The notes below the pieces were generated by a model. That model saw nothing but the letters and a program-made list of their open reading frames with translations. It ran no database searches and had not been told where the DNA came from. From Candidatus Woesearchaeota archaeon (GTDB lineage Archaea > Nanobdellota > Nanobdellia > Woesearchaeales > JAGWAF01): DNA of 6,302 nucleotides. Position numbers and translations under genes: made by a program. Shown piece by piece: positions 1 through 5,151 of this stretch. Every line of letters begins with the position of its first letter. The stretch's first letter is position 1. The stretch is from NCBI GenBank assembly GCA_016932755.1, contig JAFGCE010000032.1, positions 1-6,302 on the forward strand, written 5' to 3'.

Positions 1-1561
1 AATCCTTATAATCAATTGTAGGCGCCATTGTCAGATAATGCTGCGGCTGCTTGTTATCAGGGAGATATTTGCCTGTATCAACATAAGCAACTGAAACCAT
101 TGAAGCGAAAAAGATTACTGCCACTGACACAATTGAAAAAACCTCTTCATTGTGCTGTTTCAACTTTTTGGACAAAAAATTAAGCAAAGAATAAAGCCCG
201 TATGCTGAAAGAGGCACTAACCCCAACACTGCATGATGCCTTATTCTTTCCAAGGCTGAAAAATAAGTTACCTGGTTAAAGTAAAAATTCATAACCTGGC
301 CGACAGCAATCAAGGACCATATAAGGAACACACCCATATCCTTGTTCTTGTAAACCATAACTGCTCCAATAACCGCAAGCAAAGCCAGTACAACTCCGTA
401 AAATACAACAAAATTGTAAGAATATCTTATAGGGCTTATTCCTTTCCAGACAATAAGGCTTAGCAGAAAATTAAATGATTTTGCAAATGAGCCTTTCCAA
501 ATAATTTCTCTTGCGACGTATAAAGACAAAAGAGGCAGGATAAAAGAAACAATACAGATTATTACTCCTTTTTTTGAAATTTTGAGTTTCTCTTTTTTTG
601 TTTTTAGCAAAGCGAGATTGACAATAAAGTATGCTGCAACTATCGGGAGGAATGCAGCTCCTGTCTGTTCATGAGTCACAAGAACAGTAAAATAAAGGAA
701 TGCTGCAAGAAGAAGGTAAAGGCTTTCTTTTTCCTTGAAAGAGTTATGTAGTGCATAAAACAGTGCATAAAGCAAAGGGAAGGTCATTGTCAATGCTACA
801 AGAAAAGAAATCCCAAGTGTATTATCATTTGTTTTAAGGAATGATAAAAAGACAATCGCAAAAAGCCCTGTCCAGTAATTTGAAATCTTGAAAAGGAATG
901 AAAAAATAATAAATCCTGTCATCAATGCAAACAATGCAGGCAGATATTGAAAAAAGCTTATTTGGTCTACACCGGAAACAATATAAAACTGCGAAAGAAT
1001 AAACTGGAACCCAGGGTTTAACCTCCTTGGTGCAGGAGGATGCCCGACAAACTGCGGGTTAAACCTGTGATTGAATGTTTCTTCCTCAATTATATGCGTT
1101 GTTTCCAACAGCCTGCTCCACTCATCAAGGTGTATTGGGTATGGATTGTCTGTGTGCGGCTTGTAAACCTTGAATGCCAGAACAGAAAGACATAATACCA
1201 GCATCATTACCTGAAGAATTTGCTGTCTTGTTGGTTTTTTCAGCTGGATGTTTTCAAGACCTGTGCGCTTGAAATAAACAATTAGCGGAATCACTGTCAC
1301 CAAAAGAAGGGATGTAAAAACTGTTGCAAAATTAAGCCCAAAAGTGGTGTTGAGGAAAAAGCCGTTAAGCACAACCAAAGCTATGCTGAGTGCAATTGAA
1401 AGCGCAATCTTCTCGTGGGTTCTTGTTTTTTTGAATAAATTAAGCACAAAACCAAGACCTGGAAGAAAGAAAATTAATGCAATCCCAAGAATCGGCCTGT
1501 ATATCAAAGGAACAAGGAATAGCAAATACCATAATCTATCATACCACCATCTTTTTTGCAT
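1..1561 (-). CDS. GT-C-type membrane glycosyltransferase (putative), C-terminus beyond window
   Basis: The minus-strand frame is open from an ATG at 1561 to position 1 (520 codons plus one base), so the 3' end is missing. The product is a polytopic membrane protein with about 15 hydrophobic segments. Residues 1-97 carry four of them, including PGLGF (34-38) and EKIALSIALSI (50-60), which resemble the N-terminal membrane part of archaeal DUF1616-like proteins. After a further helix (about 113-130) comes a long polar loop with HLDEW at 144-148. An acidic D/E pair in the first large external loop is the hallmark of GT-C enzymes (PMT, ArnT, STT3 relatives), which move a sugar from a lipid-phosphate carrier onto an acceptor outside the membrane. 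Later features that fit are THE at 296-298 and ERIRHH at 438-443 before a hydrophobic helix. Substrate and acceptor cannot be told. It is transcribed away from the surface-protein genes at 1657 onward. The start is supported by a TATA-like box about 28 nt upstream. A non-enzymatic polytopic protein remains possible. Confidence 0.72.
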   Translation of the reverse strand, partial: MQKRWWYDRLWYLLFLVPLIYRPILGIALIFFLPGLGFVLNLFKKTRTHEKIALSIALSIALVVLNGFFLNTTFGLNFATVFTSLLLVTVIPLIVYFKRTGLENIQLKKPTRQQILQVMMLVLCLSVLAFKVYKPHTDNPYPIHLDEWSRLLETTHIIEEETFNHRFNPQFVGHPPAPRRLNPGFQFILSQFYIVSGVDQISFFQYLPALFALMTGFIIFSFLFKISNYWTGLFAIVFLSFLKTNDNTLGISFLVALTMTFPLLYALFYALHNSFKEKESLYLLLAAFLYFTVLVTHEQTGAAFLPIVAAYFIVNLALLKTKKEKLKISKKGVIICIVSFILPLLSLYVAREIIWKGSFAKSFNFLLSLIVWKGISPIRYSYNFVVFYGVVLALLAVIGAVMVYKNKDMGVFLIWSLIAVGQVMNFYFNQVTYFSALERIRHHAVLGLVPLSAYGLYSLLNFLSKKLKQHNEEVFSIVSVAVIFFASMVSVAYVDTGKYLPDNKQPQHYLTMAPTIDYKD

Positions 1562-1584
1562 TTTTATTTAAATAAGGGATTTTA

Positions 1585-1600
1585 TTTATATATATTTTGT
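1585..1600 (-). promoter_or_regulatory. Archaeal-type TATA box for the membrane glycosyltransferase gene
   Basis: Read on the minus strand, the sequence is an A-rich stretch (ACAAAA, BRE-like) followed by TATATATAAA at 1594-1585. The box centre lies about 28 nt before the ATG at 1561. Archaeal transcription normally starts about 25 nt downstream of the TATA centre, which would put the start at or within a few bases of the ATG. No Shine-Dalgarno sequence is seen before the ATG. The region is very AT-rich, so the exact box is uncertain. Confidence 0.5.
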
Positions 1601-1616
1601 TTTCAGCTGTTTAAAT

Positions 1617-1633
1617 AGAAATATTTAAAAATA
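1617..1633 (+). promoter_or_regulatory. Archaeal-type BRE/TATA box for the three-gene surface-protein operon
   Basis: AGAAA (1617-1621) followed by TATTTAAAAATA (1622-1633) matches a purine-rich BRE plus a TATA box. The centre is about 30 nt upstream of the ATG at 1657, giving a predicted transcript with no leader or a very short one. The bases just before the ATG (1638-1656) contain no GGAG/GGTG-like ribosome binding site, which fits leaderless translation. A second TATA-like stretch, GTTTAAATA (1609-1617), could serve instead and would give a leader of roughly 20 nt. Confidence 0.5.
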
Positions 1634-1656
1634 CCAAGTTCAGATTATACCTCATT

Positions 1657-4371
1657 ATGAAAAAAAAGTGGTTGATAGTCTTAATATTGTTAGTTCTCTT
1701 GATTTACACAGTTAAGGCTGCTGACACAGACGCAGACGGGCTGGATGATGATATTGAAAGTGCAGGCTGGACTGCAGAATGGTATGACTGCAGCAATGAA
1801 TGGAACAGAAACCATACGAACTCAAGCAATTTTACACCATATACTGACTACAAATGCTCAGAAGATCCATTCGGCAATATCACTGACGGAGACTGTGCAG
1901 ACGATTTTGGGGACAGGCTGTGGGACTTGGATGCAAGAGGGATTGATACTGACGGTGATGGCCTGATTGACTGGGATTATGAAGATGAATGCAGATATTG
2001 TTTTCCAGACCCATGCCCAAAACACTGCAATAACTACTGTGCTCCTGAAGATGCTGATTACTGGGAGATGGTTGTATGCGGGGGCTGCTATGACACTATC
2101 AGTTATGTTGTTGTAAAAGATGCATCCAACAAAATTAGATTTGAAGGTACTTCCAAACTTCTTGGGGAAGGAGGGGGAAAGTTTGCTGATGTATTCACAT
2201 TTAACGTGTCTGGAAGCTTCACACCCCTAAACGCTACTTTAAAGGCAGGAACTTTGATAAGGACAATAACACTAAATTATGTGGGGGACAGTGATGAGGA
2301 AATTGGTTTTAAGGTTACATTAGTAAATGTAAGCGGGAACATTGTTACATTGGCTGTTGAAAGCATAAGCCCAATTTCTGCTCTGAGCCATATTGAGTTT
2401 GAATTTCCCTCAAATGTCCAGTATACCCAAAGCACGTACAGTTCATGCAGGCTTTTGCCGAGAATGATTGAATTCAGGGAACTGCTTGCTGATTATATAT
2501 GGAAGATACAGAGATTGTCTTATGTGTTTAATGTTGAGGATAAATTTGTGCCTCAACTGGTTTTTGGACTATACAGCGAATGGAAATATAATGACAGTGA
2601 CATAAACTTCCCGGATTCTTGGGTTAACCCCGCATATAATGATTCTAACTGGCCTTCAGGAGATGCTTATCTTGGTTATAATGAATCATTGATTACAACT
2701 GTCCTTGATTACACTGCAAACGGACACACAATTGATAACAAGACTATAACCTATTATTTTAGGAAACATTTCACAATCAACAATCTCAGCGCACTTGATT
2801 TACTTGAGTTTAATATAGATTATGATGACGGATATGTCGCTTATCTGAACGGCTATCATTTAGTCAACAGCACAGGCTCAAGCACAGACCATAATACATA
2901 TGTGCCTTATCATGAATCATCAATAGGAGACCTGCCAAGCCAATGGGGTTCATATACGCTCACAGCAGGAGACAAAAGCCACTTAGTTGAAGGAGATAAT
3001 GTAATTGCTGTGGAAATCCATCAATGCGTCCCAAACAGCACTGACATTGTCTTGGGTGCTTATCTTGCTGACTATGAAAATATCAGCGCAAAAGGACTTC
3101 TTGATAATCAGGCTGATGCATGTTCAATCTTGAGCACAACAGCAACAGACGAAGATAGGCTGCTAAGGCAACTATTAACATTGTGGTTTAATGTTGTTTC
3201 ATCCAATATTTGCTATATGCAGTTTTTCTGCGGTAATCCTTTTAGGACAGAATGCGCATCTGATTATAACAAGGTTTGGACACTCGGATGCCAGGATTAT
3301 GCCTCAACTATTTCCGGGTGCAATGATATAGACGCCTGCACTGTTGAGGAATTGATAGCTGACGCTGAAGACGCTATAATTGACAATGCGACAAGCCAGT
3401 ACAGCAGTGTAACTGATGATATGACATTAATTAACGACGGAAGCTGTCTTGACTGTGCAGTATCCTGCGAGCCGCCTGAGAACTTGGAGATAAGCCTAAA
3501 TGCAGACTGGGAAAGTGTTGACCTCACCTGGGATGATGCAGGTGCATCATATTATAACATTTACTATGCTGAAGACCCGGACTTGCTTATCAATTACGAA
3601 GTTGGCGATGCACTTCCTTCAGGAATGACCAAAATAAATGTATCAGGAACAAACTGGACAGACTGGAACGCAAAAGATGTGAAAGAAAGATATTACAGAA
3701 TCAGTTCTTATATTAACACAAGCCAGAGTGAATGCTTATATTGGGATATAAAGGGCAAATTTACTTATTACTTTTATGGAAACACGACAAACGACGTCTA
3801 TGCAAGAGGAAATTGGATGAGCATCACTCTTGATAGTGATATCAGGGCAGTAAGGGATATAATGGATGCATGCACAGCTTTGGGCGGTGACCCTGAAAGA
3901 GTAACAAGAATTGAAAGAAGCCAAAATAAATATGCTATTGTTTCTGACGAGGCTGACTGGAGAGGGGCAGGAACTTTCCTCGAGCCCGGAAGAGGGTATG
4001 ATGTTCAGGTTGAGGCAAACTGCAATGTAACTATTGTAGGCGGATTATTATACGAAGAAGTTGAAAAAAACCTTTATTTTGCAGACGGAGATATCAGCCC
4101 TGGAAAGAAAAAATCAGATTACAACCCCTATTTCAAAGCTGACTGGGTTGCAGCGAACTTTGTAGTTCCTATAAGCGACCTGACAGCGCATGATGTCTTG
4201 TACAATGTTGACAGCGGAAAGGGAGAAAAAATAATTGATTTGGCAAAGGATAGCTCAAATGCATGGGAGCTTAAGCATTATGTCAAGGACATAAACGATG
4301 ATGTTAACCTGACAAGGGGAAAAGGATACCTGATATTCGTAAATGATACCGCCACAATTACTCTAAAATGA
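1657..4371 (+). CDS. Large secreted mosaic surface protein (Ca-binding loops, galactose-binding-like, FN3-like, C-terminal repeats)
   Basis: A complete 904-residue exported protein. It has an N-terminal signal peptide (lysines 2-4, hydrophobic core about 5-17, likely cleavage near VKA at 19-21). Two DxDxDG-type calcium loops follow at residues 23-34 and 97-109, as in thrombospondin type 3 repeats and the Ca-binding part of anthrax protective antigen. Next are a Cys-rich patch (112-144, seven Cys), a beta-rich stretch (about 145-260), and a galactose-binding-like jellyroll at about 303-472 (markers: W309, W332, YYFRKHF 366-372, YDDGYVAYLNG 389-399, NVIAVEIHQ 448-456). Then come a Cys-containing helical module (about 486-600), an FN3-like domain (about 605-685) and two related C-terminal repeats (698-797, 803-904). 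There are 25 cysteines and 23 N-x-S/T sequons. No catalytic motif and no C-terminal membrane helix are visible, so adhesion, carbohydrate binding or a structural surface role is most likely. It is the first gene of the run and overlaps the next by 4 nt. Confidence 0.88.
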   Translation: MKKKWLIVLILLVLLIYTVKAADTDADGLDDDIESAGWTAEWYDCSNEWNRNHTNSSNFTPYTDYKCSEDPFGNITDGDCADDFGDRLWDLDARGIDTDGDGLIDWDYEDECRYCFPDPCPKHCNNYCAPEDADYWEMVVCGGCYDTISYVVVKDASNKIRFEGTSKLLGEGGGKFADVFTFNVSGSFTPLNATLKAGTLIRTITLNYVGDSDEEIGFKVTLVNVSGNIVTLAVESISPISALSHIEFEFPSNVQYTQSTYSSCRLLPRMIEFRELLADYIWKIQRLSYVFNVEDKFVPQLVFGLYSEWKYNDSDINFPDSWVNPAYNDSNWPSGDAYLGYNESLITTVLDYTANGHTIDNKTITYYFRKHFTINNLSALDLLEFNIDYDDGYVAYLNGYHLVNSTGSSTDHNTYVPYHESSIGDLPSQWGSYTLTAGDKSHLVEGDNVIAVEIHQCVPNSTDIVLGAYLADYENISAKGLLDNQADACSILSTTATDEDRLLRQLLTLWFNVVSSNICYMQFFCGNPFRTECASDYNKVWTLGCQDYASTISGCNDIDACTVEELIADAEDAIIDNATSQYSSVTDDMTLINDGSCLDCAVSCEPPENLEISLNADWESVDLTWDDAGASYYNIYYAEDPDLLINYEVGDALPSGMTKINVSGTNWTDWNAKDVKERYYRISSYINTSQSECLYWDIKGKFTYYFYGNTTNDVYARGNWMSITLDSDIRAVRDIMDACTALGGDPERVTRIERSQNKYAIVSDEADWRGAGTFLEPGRGYDVQVEANCNVTIVGGLLYEEVEKNLYFADGDISPGKKKSDYNPYFKADWVAANFVVPISDLTAHDVLYNVDSGKGEKIIDLAKDSSNAWELKHYVKDINDDVNLTRGKGYLIFVNDTATITLK
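3748..4368 (+). repeat. Two divergent tandem protein repeats at the C-terminus of the mosaic surface protein
   Basis: Residues about 698-797 and 803-904 share the same order of landmarks: G/A-N/D-W near the start (718-720; 828-830), a V/I-x-x-I/L strand in the middle (VTRI 749-752; KIIDL 858-862), then L-x-x-G-R/K-G-Y followed by a hydrophobic strand (LEPGRGYDV 775-783; LTRGKGYLI 885-893) and a final T-I strand (NVTIVG; TATITLK). Similarity is at protein level only; no nucleotide repeat is visible. The W...GxGY pattern is familiar from C-terminal beta domains that follow FN3 domains in archaeal and bacterial secreted proteins, but I cannot name a family. Confidence 0.5.
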
Positions 4372-5147
4372 AACCAAAAACATCTGCCTTAATTATCGTA
4401 TCTCTCATTATTTCAGCGCTTTTGCCTGCTGTATTTGCAGAAAGCCTGCATTCGCTTGATTCTCTCGCTGTTTTGATTTCAGCTGACGAATACAAACTGC
4501 AGAACGTGCCAATGCGCCTATATACAACCTCATTTGGGAAATACTGCAGTTTATGCAGCGAAGACGAAACATGCTGCGAGTACTGCAATGCCCCTTCATG
4601 CGCAGGAGTTTTGATGGAATCATCATCACATGGGGGTATAGCTGACGGCGCGCTAAACCTTAAGTTCGAAAATGATTTTCAGGTTACTGGAAACAGCGCC
4701 CTCTGCCCGCCTGTTTCTGTGAAAAAAGCAACAAACTGCCTGTATGCTGATGCTGTTGACGCAGAAAATGATATGATATGGTTTTCAATAGACTCTCTAG
4801 GGTATGTCTCAAAAAGATACTATCTTTCAGAAATTTATGAGCAGGCAAGGGACATATTTTTGATAAAGGAATCATTCAGCTTAAGCGAGGAAGACAGAAA
4901 AGCAATAAGCAAAAGCGACGGAGATTCACTTTTTGCAGAGGAACCAGAAGAAACGTATTTCAAAAATGGAATCATAACCTATAGGGATATAGGCTCGATT
5001 AATGGAAATGTTGTTTCGCTAAATGAAAGAGCGAGGGCAGCTCTTAAAGAAAAGGCAAAGACTTCAAGCGATTCTTATGTGGGGCTTTTGATTGTAGTTC
5101 TTGTTATCGCCTTTTTATTATATTCCAGCAAAAAGAAAAAGAGATAG
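4368..5147 (+). CDS. Membrane-anchored exported protein with Cys-rich loop, function unknown
   Basis: A complete 259-residue protein that I do not recognise as a named family. It has a signal peptide (about 1-24, cleavage after AVFA), an extracellular region of roughly 210 residues and one C-terminal membrane helix (about 237-252) followed by KKKKR, a stop-transfer tail, so the bulk should face outside. The ectodomain begins with a short beta-rich part interrupted by a cysteine cluster at 60, 63, 69, 70, 73 and 78 ending in CNAPSC (73-78), with further Cys at 113 and 124. The second half (about 150-232) is charged and probably partly helical. The start overlaps the stop of the upstream gene in an ATGA (4368-4371) with no ribosome binding site, so translational coupling is likely. 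The cysteine loop and flanking strands resemble the next gene's N-terminal domain. None of its 11 asparagines is in an N-x-S/T sequon, unlike its neighbours. A role as anchor or partner of the large secreted protein is inference. Confidence 0.85.
   Translation: MKPKTSALIIVSLIISALLPAVFAESLHSLDSLAVLISADEYKLQNVPMRLYTTSFGKYCSLCSEDETCCEYCNAPSCAGVLMESSSHGGIADGALNLKFENDFQVTGNSALCPPVSVKKATNCLYADAVDAENDMIWFSIDSLGYVSKRYYLSEIYEQARDIFLIKESFSLSEEDRKAISKSDGDSLFAEEPEETYFKNGIITYRDIGSINGNVVSLNERARAALKEKAKTSSDSYVGLLIVVLVIAFLLYSSKKKKR
4545..4601 (+). other. Cys-rich loop with CNAPxC motif, copy 1
   Basis: This encodes residues 60-78 of the 259-residue protein, with six cysteines ending in C-N-A-P-S-C. The motif recurs in the next gene at 5344-5385. 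The two genes share the 14 identical bases TACTGCAATGCCCC (4581-4594 and 5365-5378). The spacing suggests disulfides or a structural metal site; the sequence alone does not decide between them. Confidence 0.6.
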
Positions 5148-5151
5148 GAAC

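Noticed and set aside
1344..1571. Plus-strand open frame of 75 codons
   Set aside because: It lies entirely opposite the N-terminal part of the minus-strand membrane protein, whose frame is long, hydrophobic and well supported; the plus product has no recognisable features and no promoter.
1604..1609. CAGCTG palindrome between the two divergent promoters, considered as an operator
   Set aside because: Six bases is too short to support a regulator site, and no extended inverted repeat surrounds it.
1745..1966. Plus-strand open frame of 73 codons inside the large secreted protein gene
   Set aside because: It is out of frame within the Ca-loop region; the main frame has a signal peptide and recognisable domains.
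3297..4875. Several minus-strand open frames of 60-76 codons
   Set aside because: All are shadows of the two complete plus-strand genes, with no domain, signal peptide or promoter of their own.
5141..5151. GAGATAGGAA before the ATG at 5152 as a Shine-Dalgarno site
   Set aside because: The match to GGAGGTGA is weak and overlaps the previous stop codon; coupling by closeness explains the start equally well, so it is noted only in the gene entry.
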